DNA of 64,000 bases from Streptomyces ochraceiscleroticus (lineage in GTDB: Bacteria; Actinomycetota; Actinomycetes; Streptomycetales; Streptomycetaceae), in the NCBI RefSeq assembly GCF_000720485.1, contig NZ_JOAX01000011.1:139163-203162 (forward strand), given 5' to 3'. Below the pieces are notes generated by a model, which was given only the letters and a program-made list of their open reading frames with translations, ran no database searches and was not told where the DNA came from. The first letter of the stretch is position 1, and each line of letters opens with the position of its first letter. Shown in pieces: positions 28,253 to 38,425 of this stretch. The position numbers and the translations under genes are program-made.

Positions 28253-29785
28253 ATGACCACGGGAACCACCGGCACCGCGACTCCGGACCTCGAAAACTTC
28301 CGCACCCTCGCGAAGGACCGCCGGGTCATCCCGGTCACCCGGCGGCTCCTCGCCGACGGCGACACCCCGGTGGGCCTGTACCGCAAGCTCGCGGCCGAGC
28401 GCCCCGGCACCTTCCTCCTGGAGTCCGCGGAGAACGGCCGGAGCTGGTCCCGGTACTCCTTCATCGGCGTCCGCAGCGCCGCGACCCTCACCGCCCGCGA
28501 CGGGCAGGCCCACTGGCTCGGCACCCCGCCGGTCGGCGTGCCCACCGCCGGTGACCCGCTCGCCGCGCTGCGCGAGACCATCGAGACGCTGCACACCCCG
28601 CGCGACCTCATCGAGGGCCAGGGCCTGCCGCCCTTCACCGGCGGCATGGTCGGCTACCTCGGGTACGACATCGTCCGCCGTCTGGAGAAGATCGGCGACT
28701 CCACCGAGGACGAGCTGCGGCTTCCCGAGCTGACCATGCTGCTCACCTCGGACCTGGCCGTACTGGACCACTGGAACGGCACGGTCCTGCTGATCGCCAA
28801 CGCGATCAACCACAACGACCTGGACACCGGCGTCGACGAGGCGTACGCGGACGCGGTGGCCAGGCTGGACACCATGGCGTACGACCTGGGCCGCCCGGCC
28901 CCGTCGAACGCCGCCGCGCTCCCGGCCTCCGAGCTGCCCGAGTACACCGCGAAGTGGGGCGCAGACGCCTTCAAGGACGCCGTCGAGGACATCAAGGAGC
29001 GCATCCGGGCCGGCGAGGCGTTCCAGGTGGTGCCCTCGCAGCGCTTCGAGACGCCGTGCACGGCCTCCGCGCTGGACGTCTACCGGGTGCTGCGGGCCAC
29101 GAACCCCAGCCCGTACATGTACCTCTTCCGCTTCGAGGGCGGCGACGGCCTCCCCTTCGATGTCGTCGGCTCCAGCCCGGAGGCGCTGGTCAAGGTCGAG
29201 GACGGGCAGGCCATGGTGCACCCGATCGCCGGCACCAGGCCGCGCGGCGGCACCCCGCAGCTCGACCAGGCCCTCGCCGACGAGCTGATCTCCGACCCCA
29301 AGGAGCGCGCCGAGCACCTGATGCTCGTCGACCTTGGCCGCAACGACCTGGGCCGGGTCTGCGAGCCCGGCAGCGTCGAGGTCGTGGACTTCATGTCCAT
29401 CGAGCGCTACAGCCACGTCATGCACATCGTGTCCACGGTCACCGGCAAGGTCGCCGAGGGCCGCACCGCCTTCGACGTGCTGACCGCCTGTTTCCCCGCC
29501 GGCACGCTCTCCGGCGCCCCGAAGCCGCGCGCCCTGCAGATCATCGAGGAGCTGGAGCCCACCCGGCGCGGCGTCTACGGGGGCTGCGTGGGCTACCTGG
29601 ACTTCGCCGGCGACTCCGACACCGCGATCGCCATCCGCACGGCCCTGCTCCGCGACGGCACGGCATACGTCCAGGCCGGCGCGGGAATCGTCGCCGACTC
29701 CGACCCGGAGGCGGAGGACGCCGAATGCCGCAACAAGGCGGCGGCGGTACTCAGGGCCGTGAACACGGCGAACAACCTCGAATAA
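28253..29785 (+). CDS. trpE: Anthranilate synthase component I
   Basis: 510 residues. It makes anthranilate from chorismate with glutamine-derived ammonia from a separate TrpG. The feedback-tryptophan motif LLES is at residues 44-47, and the catalytic domain carries VVPSQRFETPC, NPSPYMYLF, PIAGTRPRGGT, DLGRNDLGRV and the terminal AGAGIVADSDPEAE. No TrpG fusion and no trpG gene are adjacent. It is followed by TIGR02234, which in actinobacteria marks this trp region. Confidence 0.97.
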   Translation: MTTGTTGTATPDLENFRTLAKDRRVIPVTRRLLADGDTPVGLYRKLAAERPGTFLLESAENGRSWSRYSFIGVRSAATLTARDGQAHWLGTPPVGVPTAGDPLAALRETIETLHTPRDLIEGQGLPPFTGGMVGYLGYDIVRRLEKIGDSTEDELRLPELTMLLTSDLAVLDHWNGTVLLIANAINHNDLDTGVDEAYADAVARLDTMAYDLGRPAPSNAAALPASELPEYTAKWGADAFKDAVEDIKERIRAGEAFQVVPSQRFETPCTASALDVYRVLRATNPSPYMYLFRFEGGDGLPFDVVGSSPEALVKVEDGQAMVHPIAGTRPRGGTPQLDQALADELISDPKERAEHLMLVDLGRNDLGRVCEPGSVEVVDFMSIERYSHVMHIVSTVTGKVAEGRTAFDVLTACFPAGTLSGAPKPRALQIIEELEPTRRGVYGGCVGYLDFAGDSDTAIAIRTALLRDGTAYVQAGAGIVADSDPEAEDAECRNKAAAVLRAVNTANNLE

Positions 29786-29828
29786 GCCCGTCCGGCGATT
29801 GAGGACACCGCGGCCGAAGGCCGTCGGT
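29786..29828 (+). repeat. Streptomyces intergenic repeat-like element with hairpin after trpE
   Basis: GCCCGTCCGGCGATTGAGGA begins right at the trpE stop and matches, from memory, a short sequence repeated many times between Streptomyces genes. It runs into a hairpin (29807-29828; ACCG-CGGCC-GAA-GGCCG-TCGGT with one bulge) that would terminate trpE transcription. Confidence 0.6.
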
Positions 29829-29862
29829 ACCCCCGAGCCGACGTACACCCGGCAACGTACGC

Positions 29863-29868
29863 GATAGT
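29863..29868 (+). promoter_or_regulatory. Leaderless -10 box (TIGR02234 gene)
   Basis: GATAGT, 7 bases before the GTG at 29876. Confidence 0.45.
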
Positions 29869-29875
29869 GGTACGT

Positions 29876-30541
29876 GTGAGTGCCGTACCCCAGCCCCGCC
29901 CCGATGCCGCCGAGACGGAGGCCCCCGCCTCCGGTGAAGCCTCGTCGGCCAAGCCCCCGCGCAGGGCACTGGCCTTCGCGCTCCTCCTGGGAGCGCTCGG
30001 CGCCGCCCTCGCCCTGCTGTCCTCCGGCCGTACCTGGGCCACCGCCACCGCCGTGGTCGCCCAGGGCGAGCTCCCGCAGAAGGCGACGGGCCAGGACGTC
30101 ACCGGCGTGCCCGGCGCGCTCGCCGTGGTCGGGCTCGCCGCGCTGGTCGCCGTCTTCGCCGTGCGCGGCGCGGGCCGCGTCGCCGTCTCCGCGCTGCTGG
30201 CGCTGAGCGGCGCCGGCACCGTCGCCGGCGCCCTCCTCGGCAACGCCGACACCTCCGCGCTGAAGGCCAAGGCCGCCACCGCCACCGGCATGAGCGGCGC
30301 CGGCGTCCACGACGTCGCGCACACCGCCTGGCCCTGGGTGGCCGCGGGCGGCGGCGCGCTGCTGCTGGTCGCCGGGCTGCTGGCGCTGGCGTACGGGCGG
30401 CGCTGGCCCGCCATGTCCGGGCGCTACGAGCGCGCGGGCAACGGCCCCCGCGGCCCGCGCCGCGCCGCCAAGCAGCCGGACCTGGACCGCCCGGAGGAGA
30501 TCTGGAAGTCCCTGGACCGCGGCGAGGACCCCACCGCCTAG
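29876..30541 (+). CDS. TIGR02234 family Trp-region membrane protein
   Basis: 221 residues with four membrane helices (first ALAFALLLGALGAALALLSS) and the conserved RTWATATAVV motif in the first external loop; the tail is basic and hydrophilic. The family is defined by its position in actinobacterial trp operons, and its role is unknown. A link to tryptophan or precursor transport is only a guess. GTG 29867, three codons upstream, overlaps the -10 box and was rejected. Confidence 0.88.
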   Translation: MSAVPQPRPDAAETEAPASGEASSAKPPRRALAFALLLGALGAALALLSSGRTWATATAVVAQGELPQKATGQDVTGVPGALAVVGLAALVAVFAVRGAGRVAVSALLALSGAGTVAGALLGNADTSALKAKAATATGMSGAGVHDVAHTAWPWVAAGGGALLLVAGLLALAYGRRWPAMSGRYERAGNGPRGPRRAAKQPDLDRPEEIWKSLDRGEDPTA

Positions 30542-30662
30542 CCGACGTCCCTTCACCGGTCCGCACCGACCCGATGGCGGGGCCGCCCCCCGCATCAGGG
30601 ACAATGATTCCGAGCGAACGCCGCGCCCCGACCCAGGCGCGAGAAAGCAACGAGGAGCACTC

Positions 30663-30899
30663 ATGTCGAGCAATGGCCACGGCCACGGACACACCCCGGC
30701 TGCCTGGACCGGCGTCATCATTTCGTTCATCGGCTTCTGCGTCGCGGGCGTCTTCACGGTGCTCGCCAACGTGCCCGGCTTCTGGGCCGGCATCGTTCTC
30801 ATCTTCGCCGGTGCGGTCGTCGGCGGCCTGATGCGGCTGGCGGGCATGGGCTCCGAGCCCAAGCGCGCCAAGGGCAGCCCCCAGCCGCAGGAGAGCTGA
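30663..30899 (+). CDS. HGxxPAAW family membrane protein
   Basis: 78 residues with a GAGGAG ribosome site. The N-terminal HGHGHTPAAW motif names the family; two helices follow (TGVIISFIGFCVAGVFTVLA and FWAGIVLIFAGAVVGGLM) and a basic tail. It is conserved in actinobacterial trp regions with unknown function. The His cluster could bind metal, which is inference. Confidence 0.88.
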   Translation: MSSNGHGHGHTPAAWTGVIISFIGFCVAGVFTVLANVPGFWAGIVLIFAGAVVGGLMRLAGMGSEPKRAKGSPQPQES

Positions 30900-31026
30900 C
30901 CGCCCGTTCGGACGCCCGACGCCCGACGACGAAGGCGCGGCTTCCCGGCCGCCCGCACGCCCCGCGCTCATGGCGCGGAACGGCCCGTGCGGCGGCGGGA
31001 AAGCTGCGCCTTCGCGCGTAGGGGGG

Positions 31027-31032
31027 AACAAT
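31027..31032 (+). promoter_or_regulatory. Leaderless -10 box (DUF2752 gene)
   Basis: AACAAT, 7 bases before the GTG at 31040. Confidence 0.4.
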
Positions 31033-31039
31033 CGGGACC

Positions 31040-31498
31040 GTGACCGAACCCGTGGCGCGCAGCCCGCAGCAACCGCCCCCGGCCCCTGCCGCGCGCGCCG
31101 GCGCGGCGCGCCGCCTCGCGGCCCCGCTGGGCGCCCTGGCGACGGTCCTGGCGGCCTTCGCGTACGTCGGCGCCGTCGACCCCAACGAGGCGGGGCACTA
31201 CCCCGTCTGCCCGCTGCTGCGGCTCACCGGCCTGTACTGCCCGGCGTGCGGCGGGCTCCGCAGCGCGCACGCGGTGGCCCACGGCGACCTGGGCGCGGCG
31301 CTGGGCGCCAACACCCTGGCAGTGCTCGGCTACGCCGCGTTCGCGGTGTTCTGGGCGGCCTGGCTGGTGCGGGCCGCCCGCGGGCTGCCGGTCGCCGGGC
31401 CGCGTCCGAGACCCGTCCACTGGTGGCTCGTCGGCGGTGTCGTGCTGCTCTTCACGGTGGTACGCAACGTGCCCGCCGGATCGGTTCTCGCCCCATGA
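31040..31498 (+). CDS. DUF2752 membrane protein
   Basis: 152 residues with three membrane helices. The family hallmark [22 protein letters not shown], with three cysteines and a conserved Arg, lies between helices one and two. Function unknown; the CPACGG motif is redox- or metal-binding-like. It is next to trpC, as I recall in other Streptomyces. Confidence 0.88.
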   Translation: MTEPVARSPQQPPPAPAARAGAARRLAAPLGALATVLAAFAYVGAVDPNEAGHYPVCPLLRLTGLYCPACGGLRSAHAVAHGDLGAALGANTLAVLGYAAFAVFWAAWLVRAARGLPVAGPRPRPVHWWLVGGVVLLFTVVRNVPAGSVLAP

Positions 31499-31685
31499 TC
31501 CGCGCCGTTTTCGCGCCCGCCGGGGAGCGCTCGCGCGGCCGGTACCTGTCCATGTTGTGGGACCGCCGACAGGCGGATGCGGGGCTACCGCCCCTGGCCG
31601 GATACCATCGGAGTGCCTGCTGGGAGCGCACCGCGTCCCCGAGGGTGACAGTTTTCCTCCACCGCTCAAGAAGGAGGCCGCTCGC

Positions 31686-32495
31686 GTGAGTGTGCTCGAC
31701 GAGATCATCGACGGAGTCCGCGCCGACCTCGCCGAGCGACAGGCGCGCGTCAGCCTCGACGAGCTGAAGGAGCGGGCACAGAAGGCCGCCCCCGCCAAGG
31801 ACGGCGTGGCCGCCCTCAAGGGCGACAGCGTGCGCGTGATCTGCGAGGTCAAGCGCTCCAGCCCGTCCAAGGGCGCGCTGGCCGCCATCGCCGACCCGGC
31901 CGGGCTCGCCGCCGACTACGAAGCGGGCGGCGCGGCCGTCATCTCCGTCCTCACCGAGCAGCGCCGCTTCGGCGGCTCGCTGGCCGACCTGGAGGCCGTC
32001 CGGGCCAAGGTCGACATCCCGATCCTGCGCAAGGACTTCATCGTCAGCGCGTACCAGCTCTGGGAGGCCCGCGCGTACGGCGCCGACCTGGCGCTGCTGA
32101 TCGTGGCCGCGCTGGAGCAGGAGGCGCTGGTCTCGCTCATCGAGCGGGCCGAGTCGATCGGGCTGTCCCCGCTGGTCGAGGCGCACGACGAGGAAGAGGT
32201 CGAGCGCGCGGTGGCCGCCGGGGCGAAGATCATCGGCGTGAACACCCGCGACCTGAAGACCCTCAAGGTCGACCGCGGCAACTTCGGCCGCGTCGCCCCC
32301 GAGATCCCGGACCACATCGTCAAGATCGCCGAGTCCGGCGTCCGCGGGCCGCACGACCTCATCGCGTACGCCAACGAAGGCGCGGACGCCGTCCTCGTCG
32401 GCGAGTCGCTGGTCACCGGCAAGGACCCGAAGGCCGCCGTCGCCGACCTCGTCGCGGCCGGCTCGCACCCCGCCATCCGGCACGGACGGGACTGA
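31686..32495 (+). CDS. trpC: Indole-3-glycerol phosphate synthase
   Basis: 269-residue (beta-alpha)8 barrel from a GTG with a strong AAGGAGG ribosome site. Catalytic residues are visible in [10 protein letters not shown] (Lys), [12 protein letters not shown] (Lys), [12 protein letters not shown] (Glu), [10 protein letters not shown] and IAESGVRGP. It closes the indole ring. The 187-base gap upstream holds a GGGGC/GCCCC hairpin (31581-31594), a possible -10 box TACCAT (31603-31608) and a CCTCC that could pair with the ribosome site. Confidence 0.97.
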   Translation: MSVLDEIIDGVRADLAERQARVSLDELKERAQKAAPAKDGVAALKGDSVRVICEVKRSSPSKGALAAIADPAGLAADYEAGGAAVISVLTEQRRFGGSLADLEAVRAKVDIPILRKDFIVSAYQLWEARAYGADLALLIVAALEQEALVSLIERAESIGLSPLVEAHDEEEVERAVAAGAKIIGVNTRDLKTLKVDRGNFGRVAPEIPDHIVKIAESGVRGPHDLIAYANEGADAVLVGESLVTGKDPKAAVADLVAAGSHPAIRHGRD

Positions 32496-32500
32496 CCCTC

Positions 32501-32734
32501 ATGACCGCCGCCCGCACCCAGCCGCCGCTTCCGGGCCTGCGCCCGGCAGCGGTGAGCGCCGCGCGCCTGCCGCACGCGGCCCTGGGGCGCGGGTGCAGGC
32601 CGCGCGGCTGCCGGGCGCCCGCGCGACGCATCCACGGACGCCGCGTCCGGTACCACATCGGCTCGGAGCCGGGGCAGATCAACGGGCGCCGATGGCGCCG
32701 TACGGCCGCGCTGCGCGCGGGCTCGCACGCCTGA
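32501..32734 (+). CDS. trpM: TrpM, small tryptophan-operon protein
   Basis: 77 residues, 5 bases after trpC. The conserved core GCRPRGCRAPARRIHGRRVRY and the EPGQINGRRW stretch match the small TrpM (formerly TrpX) protein found between trpC and trpB in Streptomyces. It is very basic, with a CRPRGC pair of cysteines. In S. coelicolor it has been reported to modulate tryptophan supply, growth and differentiation. Recognition is from memory. Confidence 0.82.
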   Translation: MTAARTQPPLPGLRPAAVSAARLPHAALGRGCRPRGCRAPARRIHGRRVRYHIGSEPGQINGRRWRRTAALRAGSHA

Positions 32735-32759
32735 CCGGACACCCCTGCGGGTGCTCCGG
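32735..32759 (+). terminator. Hairpin directly after trpM
   Basis: CCGGACACCC pairs with GGGTGCTCCGG (one bulged G) around a 4-base loop, starting at the base after the trpM stop. It would separate trpCM from trpBA or lower readthrough. Confidence 0.6.
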
Positions 32760-32870
32760 CGGAGTGTGACACCCGGGCCCGTGGTGCGCGGCACGTAGCT
32801 TGATGCCCGTATTTCGAGATATCGAGACTTCCGGGGCGTATGTGTGCGCCCCGAACGAGGAGTACGTCGG

Positions 32871-34174
<1,304 letters not shown>

Positions 34175-34175
<1 letters not shown>

Positions 34176-34987
34176 TGGCGGGCAACCTCGAGCTGCTGAG
34201 CTCTGTACTGGCCGGCGCCAAGGCCGAGGGCCGCGCGGCCCTGGTCGGGTACCTCCCGGCCGGCTTCCCGACCGTGGACGGCGGGGTGCGCGCCGTCACC
34301 GCGATGATCGAGGGCGGCTGCGACGTCGTCGAGGTCGGCCTGCCGCACAGCGACCCGGTGCTGGACGGCCCGGTCATCCAGACCGCCGACGACATCGCGC
34401 TGCGCGGCGGCGTCAAGATCGTCGACGTGATCCGCACGGTCGGCGAGGCGCACGCCGCCACCGGTGCGCCGGTGCTGTGCATGACGTACTGGAACCCGGT
34501 CGACGCGTACGGCGTGGAGCGGTTCGCCGCCGACCTGGCCGCCGCGGGCGGCGCCGGCTGCATCCTGCCGGACCTGCCGGTCGAGGAGTCCGAGGTGTGG
34601 CGGAAGGCCGCCGAGCAGCACGGCCTGGCCACGGTCTTCGTGGTCGCGCCGAGCAGCCGGGACGAGCGGCTCGCCAAGATCACCGCTGCCGGTACGGGCT
34701 TTGTGTACGCGGCGTCGCTGATGGGCGTCACCGGTACTCGCGAGTCCGTCGGCTGGGAGGCCCAGGGCCTGGTCACCCGCACCCGGGCCACCACCGACCT
34801 GCCGGTCTGCGTGGGCCTCGGCGTCTCCAACGCCACCCAGGCGACGGAGGTCGCGCAGTTCGCCGACGGAGTCATCGTCGGCTCCGCGTTCGTGAAGCGG
34901 CTGCTGGCGCACGAGGGCGACCTGGAGGCCGGGCTCGCGGGCGTACGCGAGCTGGCCGGAGAGCTGGCCAAGGGCGTACGGGCATAA
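34175..34987 (+). CDS. trpA: Tryptophan synthase alpha subunit
   Basis: 270-residue barrel that cleaves indoleglycerol phosphate. The catalytic Glu and Asp are in VVEVGLPHSDPVLDGPVIQ; the phosphate loops are SLMGVTGTR and GVSNATQATEV. The ATG shares its A with the trpB stop (TGATG), and a GAGGGG ribosome site lies inside trpB; GTG 34172 is a one-codon alternative. Two terminators follow. Confidence 0.97.
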
Positions 34988-34995
34988 CGCCCGCA

Positions 34996-35022
34996 CCCGG
35001 CGTGCGTAAAGCCCACGCCGGG
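34996..35022 (+). terminator. First terminator after trpA
   Basis: Perfect 9-base arms CCCGGCGTG and CACGCCGGG around a 9-base loop. Confidence 0.75.
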
Positions 35023-35049
35023 CGGGTCCCTCGATAGGACGAAAACCGG

Positions 35050-35087
35050 GGCGGAGGGGCGCAGTCGCGTCCCTCCGCCTCGTTTTT
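35050..35087 (+). terminator. Second, U-tailed terminator after trpA
   Basis: A 13-base stem (35050-35062 with 35066-35079, one G-T pair) is followed by TTTTT at 35083-35087, a classical intrinsic terminator and rare at this GC content. Confidence 0.9.
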
Positions 35088-35094
35088 CACGGGT

Positions 35095-35865
35095 GTGAGC
35101 CAGAAATCCCGAGCCGATGGCAGCGCCCGCGAGCGGCTGCAGGCACAGCGCGAGAAGGAAAAGGCCCGCGCCCGGCGCGGCAGGCAGGCGAAGGTCGCCG
35201 GGGCGGTGGTCGTCGTCCTGGCGGTGGCCGCCGGCATCGCCCTCTGGGCGTCGTCGACGGGCGAGGACAAGAGCGCGCCGGTCGCCGCGCCGAAGGGGGC
35301 GACGGGCGGGGCCAAGCCGATGGTCACCGTCGGCGAGAAGAGCGCCCCGTCCACGCTGCAGGTGTGGGAGGACTTCCGCTGCCCCGCCTGCAAGCAGTTC
35401 GAGACGGGCTTCCGCTCGACCCTCCATGAGCTCCAGGACAACGGTCAGCTCCGGACCGACTACCACCTCGCCCTGCTCATCGACGGCAACATGGGCGGCA
35501 AGGGCTCGCTGAACGCCGGCAATGCGGCCCTGTGCGCGCAGAGCGCCGGCAAGTTCCGCGATTACCACGACGTGCTGTTCAGCAACCAGCCCCCCGAGCA
35601 GCAGGACAAGTACGCGAGCAAGAAGTATCTGATCCAGCTGGCGGGGAAGGTCCCGGGCCTGGTGACGCAGGACTTCCGCTCCTGCGTGCAGGACGGGAAG
35701 TACAACGGCTTCGTGCAGAAGTCGCAGGAGGCGTTCCAGGGCGGCGGATTCCAGGGCACCCCGACCGTCCTGCTCAACGGGAAGAACCTCTTCGCCGACC
35801 AGAGCGCGCAGATGACCCCGCAGAAGCTGAAGCAGATGGTGCTGGACGCGAACAAGAAGAAGTGA
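35095..35865 (+). CDS. Membrane-anchored DsbA-like thioredoxin-fold protein
   Basis: 256 residues from a GTG 7 bases after the terminator U-tract. A Lys/Arg-rich cytoplasmic segment (residues 1-33) precedes one membrane helix (34-52); the rest is extracytoplasmic. The redox site is Cys96-Pro-Ala-Cys99 in WEDFRCPACKQFE, with the cis-Pro loop GTPTVLLNG near the end. It likely oxidises or isomerises disulfides in secreted proteins. A further Cys pair (near residues 146 and 201) resembles other actinobacterial DsbA proteins. Confidence 0.9.
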   Translation: MSQKSRADGSARERLQAQREKEKARARRGRQAKVAGAVVVVLAVAAGIALWASSTGEDKSAPVAAPKGATGGAKPMVTVGEKSAPSTLQVWEDFRCPACKQFETGFRSTLHELQDNGQLRTDYHLALLIDGNMGGKGSLNAGNAALCAQSAGKFRDYHDVLFSNQPPEQQDKYASKKYLIQLAGKVPGLVTQDFRSCVQDGKYNGFVQKSQEAFQGGGFQGTPTVLLNGKNLFADQSAQMTPQKLKQMVLDANKKK

Positions 35866-35932
35866 AGAAGAGAAGCACGGCGCAGAAGTGCCGTACGGGG
35901 GGTCGTTACTGAGCCGTTGCGGGGTGGGTTGC

Positions 35933-35950
35933 CGCCGGGCCCGCCCGGCG
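35933..35950 (+). terminator. Short GC hairpin between dsbA-like gene and lgt
   Basis: CGCCGGG and CCCGGCG arms with a 4-base loop, just before the lgt -10-like box TAGCGT (35954-35959). It could end the upstream transcript or mark the lgt promoter. Confidence 0.4.
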
Positions 35951-35969
35951 CGGTAGCGTCAGGGCTGCC

Positions 35970-36968
35970 ATGGACCTCGCATTCATTCCCAGCCCGTCGA
36001 CCGGCGTCGTGCATCTCGGCCCGATCCCGCTGCGCGGCTACGCATTCTGCATCATCATCGGCGTCTTCATCGCCGTCTGGCTCGGCAACAAGCGCTGGAT
36101 CCAGCGCGGTGGCCAAAGCGGGACGGTCGCCGACATCGCCGTGTGGGCGGTGCCGTTCGGCCTGGTCGGAGGGCGGCTCTACCACGTCATCACGACGTAT
36201 GAGCCGTACTTCGGCGAGGGCGGTGACCCGATCAAGGCGTTCTACGTCTGGGAGGGCGGCCTCGGCATCTGGGGCGCGATCGCGCTGGGCGCGGTGGGTG
36301 CCTGGATCGGCTGCCGCCGCCGGGGCATCCCGCTCCCGGCGTACGCGGACGCGGTTGCGCCGGGCATCGCGCTGGCGCAGGCGATGGGCCGCTGGGGCAA
36401 CTGGTTCAACCAGGAGCTGTACGGCAGGAAGACGGACGTACCGTGGGCGCTGCAGATCACCTCGGACCCGGCGATCGGGCGCGTGGGCGGCACGTACCAC
36501 CCCACGTTCCTGTACGAGTCCCTGTGGTGCATCGGCGTCGCGATCCTGGTCATCTGGGCGGACCGGCGGTTCAAGCTGGGGCACGGCCGGGCGTTCGCGC
36601 TGTACGTCGCGTCGTACTGCGCGGGCCGGGCGTGGATCGAGTACATGCGGGTCGACGAGGCGCACCACATCCTGGGCCTGCGGCTGAACGTATGGACGGC
36701 GCTGATCGTGCTGGTCCTGGCGCTGGTGTACATGGTGCTCTCGGCGAAGCGGTCGCCGGGCCGGGAGGCGGTCGTCGAGCCGGGAGCGGACGAGCCGGAG
36801 GACGACGCGGCGGACGGTGCGGGTGACGGCCCGGCCGACAGCCCCGCCGATGACGACGCGCCCGCCGACCGGACGGAAGACGCCGACCGGGCGGACGACG
36901 CCGGGCGGGCGAAGGACGGCGCCGAGCGCACGGAAGACGCCGAGCACACCGGCAACAAGAAGCTCTAG
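35970..36968 (+). CDS. lgt: Prolipoprotein diacylglyceryl transferase
   Basis: 332 residues. Seven membrane helices carry the Lgt signature GRWGNWFNQELYG and the HxG-type essential residues; it transfers diacylglycerol to the lipobox cysteine of prolipoproteins. The last 75 residues are a disordered acidic tail of repeated Ala/Asp/Glu/Arg units, longer than in most bacteria but common in actinobacteria. The stop codon shares the palindrome CTAG with the convergent ADP-ribosylglycohydrolase gene. Confidence 0.96.
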   Translation: MDLAFIPSPSTGVVHLGPIPLRGYAFCIIIGVFIAVWLGNKRWIQRGGQSGTVADIAVWAVPFGLVGGRLYHVITTYEPYFGEGGDPIKAFYVWEGGLGIWGAIALGAVGAWIGCRRRGIPLPAYADAVAPGIALAQAMGRWGNWFNQELYGRKTDVPWALQITSDPAIGRVGGTYHPTFLYESLWCIGVAILVIWADRRFKLGHGRAFALYVASYCAGRAWIEYMRVDEAHHILGLRLNVWTALIVLVLALVYMVLSAKRSPGREAVVEPGADEPEDDAADGAGDGPADSPADDDAPADRTEDADRADDAGRAKDGAERTEDAEHTGNKKL

Positions 36969-38425
36969 TCCCGGCCGTCCGCCGGGCACAGCGGGTCGTG
37001 GTCCTCATCGGGGGCCGCGGCCCGTTTTTCGTCGGGCGGGGCGGTGACCGCGAGGGCCGCCGTTTCGCGGGCCAGCGCGTCGAAGCCGATGCCGTCCAGG
37101 CCGCCGATGCCGGTGGCCAGGCGATTGGCCAGCGGGGCGGTCCAGCGGGCGGGGAGCGCTTCGGGGGAGCCGGCCAGGAGGCCGGTGAGGGAGCCGGCCG
37201 TCGCGCCGTTGGAGTCCGTGTCCCAGCCGCCGGAGACGGCGCGGCAGACCGACCCGGTGAAGTCCCCGTCGGCGTGGGTGAGGGCGGCGGCGAGCAGGGC
37301 GGCGTTGGGCAGGACGTGCACCCAGTGGTGCCGTCCGTACGCGGCGTGCAGCCGGTCCACCACGGTCTCGAAGCCGGCCGGCGTACGGTCGGACGCCTCC
37401 CGGGCCGCCGCGATGCCGAAGCGCACGGCCCGGGCCAGCCGGGCGCGCGGCGGGACGACGGCGAGGCCGGTACGCAGGCAGGCGTGCACGTCCGCGCCCC
37501 CGGCGGCGGCCCGGGCGAGGGCCGCGGCGACGAACATCGCCCCGTACACACCGTTGGCGGTATGGCTCAGTACCGCGTCGCGCCAGGCGGCGGCCGCGGC
37601 CCCGGCCGGGTCGCCCGGGTGCGTCCAGCCGTGGATGTCGGCCCTGATCAGGGCGCCGATCCACTCGCGGAAGGGGTTGCGGAAGCGGGCGGTGTCCGGC
37701 GGTTCGATGCCGTCGAGGAGGTTGCGGTACGCGACGCGCTCGGCGGTGAACGTCCGGCCGGCCGGCAGCTCCTCCAGCCACAGCCGGGCGAGGTCGGCGG
37801 TGGTGAAGGCGTGGCCGTGGCGCCGGAGGAGGAGCAGGCCGAGCACCGGGTGGTTCAGGTCGTCGTCCTCCGGCATGCCGTCGATGTTCTCGGCGAGCGA
37901 GGTGGCGCGGCTGCGGCGGTTCCACGGGTACCGGGCGGCGGTCGCGGGGTCCAGCCCGGCCTCGGTGAACCAGGTGTGCAGCGGCCAGTTCGCGGTCGAC
38001 CGGGCGATCTCGCGAATGCCGGCCAGCGGCAGCTTCTCGACCGGCTTGCCGAGCAGGCAGCCTGCGGCGCGGCCCAGCCACGCGGCTTCGAGGCGGGGGA
38101 GCAGCCCGGGCGCCGTGGGCACCGGCGGCGGAGGCGGGGCAGCGGCCCGGACGGCCGCCAGGTCCGTGGGCTCGTCGGCGGCCAGCGGGGAGGGCAGCGT
38201 GGCCAGGTCGTCCAGGAGGGCGGTGGCGAGGGTCCGGAGGTGCGGCGGGGCGGGCGCGGGGGAGGCGCCGGCCCGTTCCGGCGCGGGGCCGCCGCCCGCG
38301 GTGTGCCAGCGGAGGCGGATCACGGTGGCGTCGCGGCCGTCCTCGGCGGCCTGCCGCAGCTCGTGGCCGAGCAGGTCCTCCGGCTGGACCCAGGTCACCC
38401 GCAGCGACGGAGGCGGATATGTCAC
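36965..38425 (-). CDS. ADP-ribosylglycohydrolase family protein 1
   Basis: 486 residues. An N-terminal extension of about 120 residues (VTYPPPSLRVTWVQPEDLL) precedes the ARH helical domain starting near LEAAWLGRAAGCLLGKPVEKL. Metal ligands fit MPEDDDLNHPVL (the position of the usual TDDT/E) and GGWDTDSNGATAGSL, the D-x-D-S motif. ARH enzymes remove ADP-ribose from arginine or serine or related conjugates. It is the last of four genes joined by 4-base stop/start overlaps. Confidence 0.88.
   Translation of the reverse strand: MTYPPPSLRVTWVQPEDLLGHELRQAAEDGRDATVIRLRWHTAGGGPAPERAGASPAPAPPHLRTLATALLDDLATLPSPLAADEPTDLAAVRAAAPPPPPVPTAPGLLPRLEAAWLGRAAGCLLGKPVEKLPLAGIREIARSTANWPLHTWFTEAGLDPATAARYPWNRRSRATSLAENIDGMPEDDDLNHPVLGLLLLRRHGHAFTTADLARLWLEELPAGRTFTAERVAYRNLLDGIEPPDTARFRNPFREWIGALIRADIHGWTHPGDPAGAAAAAWRDAVLSHTANGVYGAMFVAAALARAAAGGADVHACLRTGLAVVPPRARLARAVRFGIAAAREASDRTPAGFETVVDRLHAAYGRHHWVHVLPNAALLAAALTHADGDFTGSVCRAVSGGWDTDSNGATAGSLTGLLAGSPEALPARWTAPLANRLATGIGGLDGIGFDALARETAALAVTAPPDEKRAAAPDEDHDPLCPADGRD

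Noticed and set aside
28253..28400. Leader peptide/attenuator for trpE
   Set aside because: The -10 box is 8 bases before the start codon, leaving no leader; no Trp-rich short ORF precedes it.
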